A DNA stretch of 61,691 bases, taken from positions 1 through 61,691 of the forward strand of contig JACRBZ010000106.1 of assembly GCA_016219185.1 (NCBI GenBank), in the 5' to 3' direction. Positions 33,416 to 43,105 of this stretch are shown piece after piece. Made by a program: the position numbers and the translations under genes. Within the stretch, counting starts at the first letter, position 1. Each line of letters begins with the position of its first letter. Below the pieces are notes generated by a model that did no database searches, was not told where the DNA came from, and was given only the letters and a program-made list of their open reading frames with translations. The stretch is from Deltaproteobacteria bacterium. Lineage in GTDB: Bacteria > Desulfobacterota > Desulfobacteria > Desulfobacterales > Desulfatirhabdiaceae.

Positions 33416-33982
33416 TCAGCCCTTGATGGAACAGGCCTCGGGGGGGTCGGTCAGGTTTTCGACATTATCGCCAAAGGGTCGGGAAGCCAGTTCGGTTTTA
33501 TCCGACAGGATCAATTCAGCGGCAATCTTTGCGGATTCGGTAATGATCTCCCGGCAGTGCAGGGCATGTTCGCGGCAAAGCCAGGTTTCCTTCCAGGGTT
33601 GGGCGATGTCCCGGCAAAGGGTGCTTCCGAATTTTTCCTTGATCCGGTTGGGAATCTGATTAAAGAGCCGATACAGGCCGGGTTTGCCATAAAGCTGATG
33701 GGCAGCCATTTTTGATGCTTCCCTGGGCTCGCCTTCCGGAAGCGAGCTTCTGCCATGGACGGCCCCGACCGCCAGGACCGCTCCGGCAATGGCGCCGCAG
33801 GTGTCTCCATACAGCCCGACGCCCCCGCCAAAGCCTGTTGCCAGTTTCTGAATATCCCTGGGAAGGCCGGTCTCCACCAGGTTAACAACAGCTTCCACCA
33901 CGCATTCCGCGCAGTTGAATCCTTTTGAAAAATTCTTTCGGGCCCGTTGTCTGATAGCCTCGATTTGTTCTTCCTGCGTCAT
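33416..33982 (-). CDS. C_GCAxxG_C_C family redox protein
   Basis: A 188-residue protein with the family features: FNCAECVVEAV near 25, a glycine-rich GFGGGVGLYGDTCGAIAGAV block near 70, and later Cys pairs (CRDIAQ and CREHALHC). These Cys residues are thought to bind a metal or redox cofactor. The family is common in sulfate reducers and clostridia. Its reaction is unknown. It follows the methyltransferase on the same strand after 182 bp and ends at the secA terminator. Confidence 0.85.
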   Translation of the reverse strand: MTQEEQIEAIRQRARKNFSKGFNCAECVVEAVVNLVETGLPRDIQKLATGFGGGVGLYGDTCGAIAGAVLAVGAVHGRSSLPEGEPREASKMAAHQLYGKPGLYRLFNQIPNRIKEKFGSTLCRDIAQPWKETWLCREHALHCREIITESAKIAAELILSDKTELASRPFGDNVENLTDPPEACSIKG

Positions 33983-34164
33983 GTAAGTTTCCTTTCAGTC
34001 TTCATGCTTCAGTCTGTTGCATTAAGGGGAAAACATATTTCCTGGGCCCGGTCCGGGCCACGGTTCGAAACTGTAAGCTATTTTTGAAAAGATGCGCATC
34101 ACTGAGCAAAATATCAATGGCATCTTTATCAATTCCTTCGAAAACACCATAATTTTTACGGCCA

Positions 34165-35160
34165 TCAGATAGTCCCGGCGATAATGCCGGAGTCGTTCGG
34201 GCTGTCAATGGCAATCCGGTGAATATTGCCGACGCCGGCCCCGGCCAGCATGTCGCTGAGCTGCTGTTCGGAATAGGCCTGACCGGATGCGGTGCCAAGA
34301 AGCATGTTCAGCGAAAAGAGGGCGGGAAACAGCGGGCCGCTCATCTCGTTGTTGAGAATAAATTCGTGGATCAGGATCATGCCGCCCGGAGAAAGGGCGG
34401 CAACTGCCTTTTGAATGATTCTTTGACAGTCTTCGGGTCCTTCCCCGTGCAGGATATGGGAAAGCCAGGCCACATCATAGCTTCCTTCAACCGGGTCTTC
34501 CAGATAACTGCCGCTCTGAAACCGTATTCTGTCCGACAGGCCGAATTTTCCGATCGTGGCTTCGGCAAAGGGCCGGGTGGTCGGCAGATCAAACACGACG
34601 GCTTGCAGCTCCGAATGTTTCAGACAGAATTGAATGGCGTAGGTTCCCGGTCCTCCCCCCAAGTCCAGAAATGATCTGCGGCTTGAAAGATCAATTTTGG
34701 GAACGATCCTGGGCGCAAGGTTCATTGCCATATTGAACATGCCCATCAGAAAGCTTTCTCTGGCGTCGTCGTTTTTGTCCCACATGCGACTCCGAATCGG
34801 ACCGCCTGTCTGAACCGCCTGATCGAGCTGGCTCCAGGATGCTACCAGGTGATGATGGTGTTTGATGATATATCCGATATAGGCCGTGGATTTCCTGGAG
34901 AGAAACCGGGCAGCCTCCGGCGTATTGGCGTAAAGGCCGCCTGACTTATCCAGAAGGTTCATGGCGGTCAGGGCATTCAGCAGCATGGCCAGAGCCCTGG
35001 GGTCAGCCTTAAGTCTTTCGGCAACAGCCTCTGCCGAAAGCCGCTGATCTTCCATCACCGTAAAGACATCCAGTTGGACCGCGGCATGCAGGGCGCAGGC
35101 TTTCCAGTATCCCCCGGATGTTTCTAAAAGCGTCCCCGGATGCCATTCATCATGTTTCAT
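34165..35160 (-). CDS. SAM-dependent O-methyltransferase-like protein
   Basis: From ATG 35160, set by an AAGGAG site six bases upstream, the protein has 331 residues. An N-terminal dimerisation helix-turn-helix (about 15-105) is followed by a class I SAM domain with FLDLGGGPGTYAI. DVAWLSHILHGEGPEDCQRII and SPGGMILIHEFIL match plant-type/acetylserotonin O-methyltransferases. The substrate is unknown. It follows the acyl-CoA hydrolase-GNAT gene and may belong to the same unit. Confidence 0.85.
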   Translation of the reverse strand: MKHDEWHPGTLLETSGGYWKACALHAAVQLDVFTVMEDQRLSAEAVAERLKADPRALAMLLNALTAMNLLDKSGGLYANTPEAARFLSRKSTAYIGYIIKHHHHLVASWSQLDQAVQTGGPIRSRMWDKNDDARESFLMGMFNMAMNLAPRIVPKIDLSSRRSFLDLGGGPGTYAIQFCLKHSELQAVVFDLPTTRPFAEATIGKFGLSDRIRFQSGSYLEDPVEGSYDVAWLSHILHGEGPEDCQRIIQKAVAALSPGGMILIHEFILNNEMSGPLFPALFSLNMLLGTASGQAYSEQQLSDMLAGAGVGNIHRIAIDSPNDSGIIAGTI

Positions 35161-35222
35161 AGCATTCTCCTTTACAGACGTTGTCGAAAAAACTTGACAA
35201 TAATCATGCTTCATTCACCGAT

Positions 35223-37130
35223 TCATTCCGGTATCATTTCTTCCGCCGGCAGAGTCTCCTGTGAAAACGGTATGGTCAGCTCGTAAACTCCGCTGGAAAT
35301 GTTGGCCTTGATAACCTGTCCGCCTTTTTCAAACACCCGCATCATGGACTTGTTGGAAGTCAGCACATCCGCGGTAAAGCCCTGAAGGCCGCGCTCCTTT
35401 GCCAGCCGGATCAGAATCGTGTAAAGATAACTGGCGATTCCCAGCCCCTGGTATTTTTCATCGACGACAAAGGCCACTTCGGCGTAAGGCTTCCCCTGAA
35501 GTTTCACGAACCTGGCCTCCGCGATGATCTGGCCCTCGCCCGTATCCCCGATGAGTCCCACGATGGACAGGGTTTCACGGAAATCCACATTGACGTATTG
35601 CTGCATCTTGGCATGGGGCATGGTTTTAATGGGCGAAAAATACCGGTAATACACCGCCTTGTCGGAAAACCGGTAAAACAGGCGGCGCATTTCTTCTTCA
35701 TCCGATGGCCGAATGGCGCGAAAGCGGACGGTCGTTCCCCCTTTGAAGGTATGGCGGGTTGAAATTTCGGAAGGGTAGAGATGCGCGCTTTCGGCAATAT
35801 AAATCTGATCCGGATACAGGATATTTTCCGCTTTGGCCTGTTCGATCAGGCCGGGCCGGTCATCGGGGTGGGCGATTTCTATTAGGGCCTGTGCCCGTTC
35901 CCTCAGGGTCCGGCCTTTCAGGGACGCCACGCCATATTCGGTAACCACCAGACTCACCGATTCCCGAATTCCGAATTCATTGGGGAAATGTTCGACCGAC
36001 AGCAGAATATTGGGTTCGTTTTTCAGGTTCCGGCTGGGAAGGGCAAATACGGTGTAGCCGCCTCTGGAGATTTCAGCCCCGTTTAAAAAATCCATGGCCT
36101 CGCCAGGGCCCGCGGATACATTTCCCTTGCCGATATGAAAGGCGATTCGGCCGGAAATATCGACCTTTCTGGCCGGCAGAATCGCAACGAATCGGGGGTT
36201 TCGTCCGATCAGTATGGGATTGATCACCCGGTCGATGCCCTGAAACTCCACCAGCGGATTGCGGTCCAGCCAGGAGAGCATTTTTTGGGTTCCGAATCCG
36301 TAGCAGGCCAGGGATTTGCCCCGAAACGTGTGTTTGTAACGATTGGTGACAGCTCCGCTTTTCACCAGATCCATGAGCGCGTCGGTAAAAATGGCCGTGT
36401 GAATGCCAAGATGATGCTTGCGGGACAGATGGGGGCTGAGGGCTTCGAACAAGGACCCGATGGAATAGGCCGTACAACTGCCGTCTTCAATGACGGATGC
36501 CACATTTTCAGCAACCCGGTCAATGATTTCATTCACCGGCCACCGGTCAAAATAGAGGGGAGGGTCCGTTGAATGAATCAGAAAATGAAAATCCGAAACC
36601 GGAACAAAGGTATCTCCAAAGGTCTCGGGAATCTGGGAGTTGATTTCCCCGATAACAAGCGATGCCCGCTCCATGACCTGCCTGGATACATCCCCGGCGA
36701 TTCCGAGGCTGCAGTATCCGGCTTCATTCGGCGGCGTAATCTGAATAAAGGCCGCATCCACCGGCAGTTGGCCCGATTCGATGAGCATGGGGATATCCGA
36801 AAACCGGCTGGGAATCAGATCCACCCGGCCCGTGGCAATGGCTTCGCTGGCCACCCATCCCGAAAAAAAAGTTTTCAGCCGGTACCTGTGGGACTGAAAC
36901 GATTTAAGGGAAATGGCATCGCCGAAACTGACGATCTGGATCAGTTCCAGATCCATCAGATTGCCGGCCCCGGATGCCATCAGGTGCTTGACCAGGGTTC
37001 TCGGCTCTCCAACACCGGTTCCCAGGAATATGCTCATTCCCGGCTCAATCTGCTCCAGGGCCTTTTCCGGGGAAACCACCCGGCTCTGCCAGTCTGTTAT
37101 CATTGATGTCACCTGATCCATGGCTATCAA
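35223..37130 (-). CDS. Acetyl-CoA hydrolase/transferase-GNAT fusion
   Basis: Residues about 10-430 are a family 1 CoA transferase/acetyl-CoA hydrolase. They include PPNEAGYCSLG, GEINSQIPETFGD and LVVTEYGVASLKGRTLRERA. Residues about 470-620 are a GNAT domain with VAFVVDEKYQGLGIASYLYTIL. The fusion is known in delta-proteobacteria. The first part should move CoA between carboxylates or cleave acyl-CoA. The GNAT part may acylate proteins, perhaps with the same acyl-CoA. The protein is probably cytosolic. A methyltransferase gene follows after 62 bp. Confidence 0.9.
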   Translation of the reverse strand: MIAMDQVTSMITDWQSRVVSPEKALEQIEPGMSIFLGTGVGEPRTLVKHLMASGAGNLMDLELIQIVSFGDAISLKSFQSHRYRLKTFFSGWVASEAIATGRVDLIPSRFSDIPMLIESGQLPVDAAFIQITPPNEAGYCSLGIAGDVSRQVMERASLVIGEINSQIPETFGDTFVPVSDFHFLIHSTDPPLYFDRWPVNEIIDRVAENVASVIEDGSCTAYSIGSLFEALSPHLSRKHHLGIHTAIFTDALMDLVKSGAVTNRYKHTFRGKSLACYGFGTQKMLSWLDRNPLVEFQGIDRVINPILIGRNPRFVAILPARKVDISGRIAFHIGKGNVSAGPGEAMDFLNGAEISRGGYTVFALPSRNLKNEPNILLSVEHFPNEFGIRESVSLVVTEYGVASLKGRTLRERAQALIEIAHPDDRPGLIEQAKAENILYPDQIYIAESAHLYPSEISTRHTFKGGTTVRFRAIRPSDEEEMRRLFYRFSDKAVYYRYFSPIKTMPHAKMQQYVNVDFRETLSIVGLIGDTGEGQIIAEARFVKLQGKPYAEVAFVVDEKYQGLGIASYLYTILIRLAKERGLQGFTADVLTSNKSMMRVFEKGGQVIKANISSGVYELTIPFSQETLPAEEMIPE

Positions 37131-37153
37131 ATATGGTAAACTTATTCCCCGGT

Positions 37154-38113
37154 CTATCGTTCATCGATCCGGCGTTCATCGATCCGGGTCAGTCCGGCTT
37201 CCAGAGCGTACTGAAGCGCCCTGGCGTGTTCCTTTGGCGTTATCTGCCTGCGAAGCGACTTCATGCTTCCGATATCACCGCTGGGGTGATACTGGGGCAT
37301 GATGTTGACATAGGTGTCAACGGAAATTTTGGTTGCAATAAATTTCATGATTTCAAGTGTTTCCGACAGGCCATCGGGCATGACCAGGTGGCGGATCAAA
37401 AGCCCCCGCCGTGCCAGCCCGGATGCATCCATGACCAGATCCCCGACCTGGCGGTGCATTTCCAGAATGGCCTTTCTGGCCACATCGGGGTAATCGGGTG
37501 CGCCGCAGGTGATGTCCGAAGTGCGCGGGTCCCAGAACTTGAAATCCGGCATGTAAATATCCACAACGCCGTCCAGGATGCGTAGCGTTTCCACGCTGTC
37601 ATAAGCGCTGGTGTTATAGATCAATGGGAGCGTGAGCCCGCTTTCCGCTGCCAGCTTCACCGCGGCGAGAATCCGGGGAACGACATGAGAAGGGGTGACA
37701 AAATTGATGTTGTGGCAGCCTTCTTTTTGCAGTTCCAGCATCATATCCGCCAGTTCCGCATTCGAAACCGGTTTTCCAACGCCCTTATGGCTGATCTCAA
37801 AATTCTGGCAGAAATTGCACTTTAAATTGCAATGGGTAAAAAAAATGGTTCCGGAGCCGTGTCGGCCCACCAGCGGGGCTTCTTCGCCGAAATGGGCATG
37901 GTATCCGTAAACCATGGCCTGATCCGTTGTCCGGCAAATGCCTTTTTCGCCCGCTTGCCGGTTGACCCGGCATTTTCTGGGGCATAGCGTGCACGATTGA
38001 AGGATTTCCGCCGCCTGTTGAACCTTTTCCTGTAACAGGCCATTTCCCATGGTTTGAATGTAACAAGGCTTATCGGAGTTCATATGGGTTTGTCCTGCAA
38101 TGCTGACAGGCAT
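37154..38113 (-). CDS. Radical SAM protein (PflA-like)
   Basis: A 319-residue radical SAM enzyme. CNLKCNFCQNFE supplies the CxxxCxxC cluster near residue 95. Upstream CTLCPRKCRVNR and GICR may bind a second cluster, as in the PflA-like AmmeMemoRadiSam group. It should make a 5'-deoxyadenosyl radical. The target is unknown. The C terminus ends with RIDERRIDER, the product of a 15-bp tandem duplication (37157-37186). An in-frame alternative start lies at residue 12. Confidence 0.85.
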   Translation of the reverse strand: MPVSIAGQTHMNSDKPCYIQTMGNGLLQEKVQQAAEILQSCTLCPRKCRVNRQAGEKGICRTTDQAMVYGYHAHFGEEAPLVGRHGSGTIFFTHCNLKCNFCQNFEISHKGVGKPVSNAELADMMLELQKEGCHNINFVTPSHVVPRILAAVKLAAESGLTLPLIYNTSAYDSVETLRILDGVVDIYMPDFKFWDPRTSDITCGAPDYPDVARKAILEMHRQVGDLVMDASGLARRGLLIRHLVMPDGLSETLEIMKFIATKISVDTYVNIMPQYHPSGDIGSMKSLRRQITPKEHARALQYALEAGLTRIDERRIDER

Positions 38114-38345
38114 AATAAATTGCCACGATTCTAGTTGATATTTTTGAAAGAAAAAACTTCGGTCTGCCTGTCTATCCGACTGAGTATCTATCCAATAATA
38201 AAGATATCATGCAAAGTCAACAAGGGGAACTGACCACGCAGGCGAAACACGGCGGATATCTCGGTTTTGGCGAATAAATTTATCGCTTTTTCAGGGGACT
38301 TCGGGTAATGAAATAAAGTGCACAATCCGAGGAGGGTGTTCAGCA

Positions 38346-39914
38346 ATGTTGCGTGTTTTTCGAAATGATCTGTTTGATCCCGATCAGTTTATCGTTACGC
38401 TGGAGCTGGTGCCGGGCCGTGAGCACGGCGGAAAATCCGTCGACACGGTCATGCGAATTGCATCCGATGCCTTTTCAGATGGTCGCATCTCGGCCGTGTC
38501 CATGACGGACAATCCCGGCGGAAACCCCTCGCTCAGCCCCGATGTCCTGGGATCCGAGATCTTCAAGCTCGGCATGGATGTGATCGTCCACTTTACCTGC
38601 CGGGACATGAATCGAGTCGGACTGGAAAGCCGGGCCCTTCAGCTTGCCATGATGGGCATGAAAAATATCCTGTCCCTGACTGGAGACTATGCGGGGCAGG
38701 GCTTTGCCGGCCAGGGCGCACCGGTATTCGACCTGGATTCCGTCAGCCTTCAATGCCTGATGGCCATGCTGAGCGAGCGCATCATGGCAGCCGGTGATCC
38801 GGACGGTTTTTTGAGCGGCTGCGCCATATCCCCATTTAAATATACCGAAGGGGAGAGTTTTGCCCAATACGCCAAGCTGTGCCGAAAGGCAAAGGCCGGC
38901 GCGCAGTTTATCATCACCCAGTTAGGGTATGATGCGCGAAAATTCCAGGAACTGATGCAGATGCAAAAGCTCATGGGGCTCGATCTGCCGACCCTGGGAT
39001 CGGTATATATCCTGACGCCGAATGTCGCAAGCCTCATGAACCAGGGAAAAATCCCCGGTGCTGTCGTGCCGGATCAGCTTCTGAAAAAGGTCCGGGACGA
39101 GTGGGCGGATCCGGCCAGGGGCCGGGCAGCCGGCATTGAGCGGGCAGCGAGGCTGGGAGCGGTATTAAAAGGCCTGGGATATCGGGGCATTCATATCGGC
39201 GGTGTTCACAAACACTTTGAGTCCGTGACCCGGATTCTGAACCGCATGGCAGAAATCGAAAACCGCTGGCCGGATTTTCTTTCGGATTTTGATTTTTCTC
39301 CCACCGGTGGATTCCATGCTTTTGCGGAACCCGCCGCCTTGTCGCATGACTACGGCCGGAAACCGATACGCTTGCCGTTTTGGGGAAAGCTCCATTTCCG
39401 CCTGCTTGAACTGGCCCACACGCTTTTTTTTAACTCCGACGCCTCTCTTGCCCCCCTGTATCAGCGATTGAGTCGATGGTTCGATGGCACCCCCCCGGCG
39501 CGAGCGATTCTGCATTTTGCCGAAAATGTAGGGAAACAGATGATGCTGGACTGCAGGATGTGCGGGGACTGCGCCATTCAGCATCTGGCGTTCCAGTGCC
39601 CGGAATCGGGCTGTCCCAAGCACATCCGTAACGGCGCCTGCGGCGGCAGCCGCAACGGTCGTTGTGAAGTGTATCCGGACAGATGGTGCATCTGGCATCA
39701 AACCTATCTGCGCTGGGCTCATGTCGGGAAATCCAATGAAATGTTTCAAGGCTGTATCTCCCCGCGCAAGTGGGAACTGGACCGCACGTCTTCCTGGTTG
39801 AATTTCCACCTGGGAAGGGATCATCAGGGGGCCTCTGAGGAGTTTGCCCGCTTCTGCTGCTCGCGCGCTTCCTGCGGCCCTTCCGACACCGGCAGGCATA
39901 AAGGGACGGAGTAA
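38346..39914 (+). CDS. Methylenetetrahydrofolate reductase-like, MTHFR C-terminal domain fusion
   Basis: Residues about 12-330 form a MetF-type barrel (FIVTLELVPGREHGG, VSMTDNPGGNPSL, NILSLTGDY). Residues about 390-485 are the Cys-rich MTHFR_C domain with CRMCGDCAIQHLAFQCPES-type text and further Cys residues. Such fusions occur in anaerobes with a Wood-Ljungdahl pathway, and the Cys part probably holds an Fe-S cluster or zinc for electron input. No acs, cdh or fhs gene is near. An AGGAGG site precedes the start. Confidence 0.85.
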   Translation: MLRVFRNDLFDPDQFIVTLELVPGREHGGKSVDTVMRIASDAFSDGRISAVSMTDNPGGNPSLSPDVLGSEIFKLGMDVIVHFTCRDMNRVGLESRALQLAMMGMKNILSLTGDYAGQGFAGQGAPVFDLDSVSLQCLMAMLSERIMAAGDPDGFLSGCAISPFKYTEGESFAQYAKLCRKAKAGAQFIITQLGYDARKFQELMQMQKLMGLDLPTLGSVYILTPNVASLMNQGKIPGAVVPDQLLKKVRDEWADPARGRAAGIERAARLGAVLKGLGYRGIHIGGVHKHFESVTRILNRMAEIENRWPDFLSDFDFSPTGGFHAFAEPAALSHDYGRKPIRLPFWGKLHFRLLELAHTLFFNSDASLAPLYQRLSRWFDGTPPARAILHFAENVGKQMMLDCRMCGDCAIQHLAFQCPESGCPKHIRNGACGGSRNGRCEVYPDRWCIWHQTYLRWAHVGKSNEMFQGCISPRKWELDRTSSWLNFHLGRDHQGASEEFARFCCSRASCGPSDTGRHKGTE

Positions 39915-40001
39915 AGAACGCATTGCATTAAAACACTTAATTTTTATATAAATATACGCTAACTATCCTGAAAAAATAATCCATCTCAAAAAGGCAATAA
40001 C

Positions 40002-42023
40002 ATGTCGGAAAAATCAACCATTCAGGCTTTGGAGCAACGGGTCAGGGATTTGGAAGCGGAGATCGCCCGCATCAAAAATACCGAAAAAAAACTTAGGATC
40101 AGCGAGGAGCTGTTCCGCCTGGCATTTCGAACCAGTCCTGACTCCATTAATCTCAATCGCGCTTCAGATGGCATGTACATCGATATTAATGAGGGATTTA
40201 CGAAGATCATGGGTTATACGCGGGATGAGGTTATCGGAAAATCCTCCATGGAACTGAATATCTGGGAAGATTCGAATGACCGGAAACGTTTGGTGAACGG
40301 GCTCAGTGCCGCGGGTTATGTGGAAAATCTGGAAGCCGGATTTGTCGGAAAGGATGGAACCGGCAAGATCGGCCTGATGTCGGCGCGCATTCTTAACGCC
40401 AATGAAGAAGCCGTCATTCTTTCGGTAACCCGGGATATTACCGACCGGAAGCGGGCCGAGGAAGCACTGCGGGAATCCGAAGAACGGTTGAAATTTATAC
40501 TGGATGGCAGTCAACTGGGGACCTGGGACTGGGACATCGATACGGGCGAAGTGAAGCGAAACGCGCGCTGGGCGGAAATGATCGGTTACACACTGCCGGA
40601 GATCGAGCACAGCGTCAGCCAGTGTACGAATCTCATCCATCCGGACGATCGGGCCGCTGCCAGGCAGTCCATTCAGGATCATCTGGCGGGCAAGACGCCG
40701 ATGCATGAAATCGAATATCGCATGTGTGCCAAGGACGGGCAGTACAAGTGGATACTGGACAGGTCCAAGGTGGTCAAGCGCGATTCAAAAGGGCGCCCGA
40801 TCCGTATGAGCGGCACGCATGCCGATACCACGAATATTAAACAGGCGGAAGCGGATCGCCTGAAACTGGAACGGCAGATTCAGCAGACCCAGAAGCTGGA
40901 GAGCCTGGGGGTGCTTGCCGGAGGCATTGCCCATGATTTCAACAATATCCTGATGGCGGTGCTCGGTCATGCCGAACTGGCCCTGGATGAAATTTCGCCC
41001 ATGTCCGCGGCAAGAGAAAGTATTCTGCAGATCACCATCGCCGCCCGCCGGGCCGCGGAGCTGTGCCGTCAGATGGTGGCTTATTCCGGCAGGGCCACGT
41101 TTACCCTGGAAAAGGTGAACCTGCGCGAACTGATCGAGGAAATGGCGCATTTGCTCAAAACATCCATCTCGAAAAAAGCGGTCCTGAATCTGAGCCTGGA
41201 GCGCGGTCTTCCTGCCATTCATGTGGATGCGAGCCAGGTTCGCCAGATTGTGATGAATCTGATCATCAACGCCTCGGAGGCTGTCGACGATCGAAGCGGG
41301 GTGATTACGGTTGCTGCCGGTGCCACGCGCTGTGACGTGGATTACCTGACAAAAACCGAGTTGCATGATAGCCTGACGCCGGGGCTCTATGTGCATCTCG
41401 AGGTGACGGATACGGGCTGCGGCATGGATGCCGAAACCCGGGGCCGTATTTTTGAGCCCTTTTTTACCACCAAGTTTACGGGCCGGGGACTGGGGCTGGC
41501 CGCTGTGCTGGGCATTGTCCGGGCACACAAGGGAGCGATCAAGGTATACAGCGAGCCGGGCAAGGGAACGACGTTCAAGGTCCTCTTCCCGGCACTCGAG
41601 GTGGAGGAAAAGACGGTTTCGTCCCGGGTGCCGTCCCCTTCGGACAACTGGCAAGGGAAGGGAACGATTCTTCTGGCGGATGATGAGGAAAGCCTGCGGG
41701 CACTGGGGGCCGTGATGCTCGAGCGGCTGGGTTTTACGGTGCTGACGGCCGTAGATGGCAGGGATGCGCTGGAATTATTCCGCAAGCGGCAGAGCGAGAT
41801 CTGTCTGGTGGTGCTGGATCTGACCATGCCCCACATGGACGGGGCCCAGGCCTTTGGTGAGCTGCGCCGGATCAATCCGGACATTCGCGTGATTCTGGCC
41901 AGCGGCTACAGTCAAGAGGATGTGGCCGCACGTTTTGCCGGAAAACGCCTGTCCGGAGTGCTCCAGAAACCTTACAGTCTGGGCAAGCTGCGGGAACTGC
42001 TGATGAAAGTCAGTATGACTTGA
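40002..42023 (+). CDS. Soluble PAS-PAS hybrid histidine kinase with receiver
   Basis: A 673-residue protein without transmembrane segments. A short coiled coil, two PAS domains (about 30-150 and 160-285), HisKA with the phospho-His in AGGIAHDFNNIL near 310, HATPase (about 410-545, GRGLGLAAVLGI) and a C-terminal receiver (about 555-670) with Asp in LVVLDLTMPHMDG. It should sense a cytoplasmic signal through PAS and may return phosphate to its own receiver. The partner is not in view. The next gene is a dehydrogenase. Confidence 0.92.
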   Translation: MSEKSTIQALEQRVRDLEAEIARIKNTEKKLRISEELFRLAFRTSPDSINLNRASDGMYIDINEGFTKIMGYTRDEVIGKSSMELNIWEDSNDRKRLVNGLSAAGYVENLEAGFVGKDGTGKIGLMSARILNANEEAVILSVTRDITDRKRAEEALRESEERLKFILDGSQLGTWDWDIDTGEVKRNARWAEMIGYTLPEIEHSVSQCTNLIHPDDRAAARQSIQDHLAGKTPMHEIEYRMCAKDGQYKWILDRSKVVKRDSKGRPIRMSGTHADTTNIKQAEADRLKLERQIQQTQKLESLGVLAGGIAHDFNNILMAVLGHAELALDEISPMSAARESILQITIAARRAAELCRQMVAYSGRATFTLEKVNLRELIEEMAHLLKTSISKKAVLNLSLERGLPAIHVDASQVRQIVMNLIINASEAVDDRSGVITVAAGATRCDVDYLTKTELHDSLTPGLYVHLEVTDTGCGMDAETRGRIFEPFFTTKFTGRGLGLAAVLGIVRAHKGAIKVYSEPGKGTTFKVLFPALEVEEKTVSSRVPSPSDNWQGKGTILLADDEESLRALGAVMLERLGFTVLTAVDGRDALELFRKRQSEICLVVLDLTMPHMDGAQAFGELRRINPDIRVILASGYSQEDVAARFAGKRLSGVLQKPYSLGKLRELLMKVSMT

Positions 42024-42135
42024 TGCGTCGATTTACTCCCTATTGGCGCTGGAATATCATTTTAAATGTAAAATGGAATTAGAAGCCAATGGGAAAGGGG
42101 GATTGGTTGATCGAAAATCACGAAAAAAGGTGAGC

Positions 42136-43074
42136 ATGCACGGACTTCTTATTCTCTCTCAGTATGCCGATGAATATCTTCGGCTGATTCGGGCCGCCAA
42201 TCCGCCCGGCCTGAGCATAATGGCGACATCGGCCCCTGAAGAAGGCGTGACCTTCGGTCCGGACTGCGATATCGTCCTGGGCGAGCCTTCCCTCGTAAGC
42301 AGGGTGCTGCATCGGCTTCCCGATTTGTGCTGGGTGCAATCCATCTGGGCGGGGGTAGAGCCGCTTCTGGACCCCGGCCTGCGCCGGGATTACGTTCTGA
42401 CCAATGCCAGGGGTGTTTTCGGCGAACTCATGTCCGAGTATGTTTTTGCATACCTGCTGGCGCACGAACGGCGGATATTCCCTCGCCATGCAGCGCAGGC
42501 GGTCTGCCAATGGGACGACACCCCGACCGGAACACTGCGGGGCAAGAAAATCGGCCTGATGGGCGTCGGATCAATCGGTGCCTGTCTGGCGCGGACAGCC
42601 AGATATTTCGGCATGACGGTCAGGGGATATACCCGGGCCAGCGAAACCTGCGCGGATGTGGACGCCTATTATCACGGCACGGGCCTGATGGCCTTTGTCT
42701 CGGATCTCGATTATCTGGTGAGCGTTCTTCCCAATACCGCGGATACCCGCTGCATCGTGGATGCCGCGCTTCTTGCCGCCCTGCCGCCGCGGGCCGTATT
42801 CGTCAATGTCGGACGCGGCAGCGGAGTGGACGAAGCCGCGCTGGCCAAGGCCCTGCAAACCGGGCGAATCGCCGGTGCCGTACTGGATGTTTTCCAGGAG
42901 GAGCCGCTTCCGCCCGGGCATTTTCTATGGCACACGCCGAATGTGTTGATCACTTCTCATACCGCTGCCCCGAGTGTTCCGGAAGATATCGTCCGGATCT
43001 TTCTGGAAAATTATCAGCGCCTGCTGCAAGGCGAGGCGCTACGCTTCCGGGTTGATTTTGAGCGTGGATATTAA
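42136..43074 (+). CDS. D-2-hydroxyacid dehydrogenase family protein
   Basis: From ATG 42136 (AAGGTGA upstream) this 312-residue protein shows the NAD site GKKIGLMGVGSIG, an LVSVLPNTADTR segment, and the catalytic set: Arg in NVGRGSGVDE, Glu in DVFQEEPLP, and His in LITSHTA. It should reduce a 2-keto acid or oxidise a D-2-hydroxy acid with NAD(P)H. It resembles the GhrA branch. The substrate is unknown. The end faces the polyamine cluster on the other strand. Confidence 0.88.
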   Translation: MHGLLILSQYADEYLRLIRAANPPGLSIMATSAPEEGVTFGPDCDIVLGEPSLVSRVLHRLPDLCWVQSIWAGVEPLLDPGLRRDYVLTNARGVFGELMSEYVFAYLLAHERRIFPRHAAQAVCQWDDTPTGTLRGKKIGLMGVGSIGACLARTARYFGMTVRGYTRASETCADVDAYYHGTGLMAFVSDLDYLVSVLPNTADTRCIVDAALLAALPPRAVFVNVGRGSGVDEAALAKALQTGRIAGAVLDVFQEEPLPPGHFLWHTPNVLITSHTAAPSVPEDIVRIFLENYQRLLQGEALRFRVDFERGY

Positions 43075-43105
43075 GGCATCCCAGGTGCCGGTGCGCCCCG
43101 CGTTT

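Noticed and set aside
34002..34298. Open frame overlapping the end of the methyltransferase gene
   Set aside because: Its first half lies in another frame of the methyltransferase, there is no start or ribosome site for the remaining 55 codons, and it matches no family.
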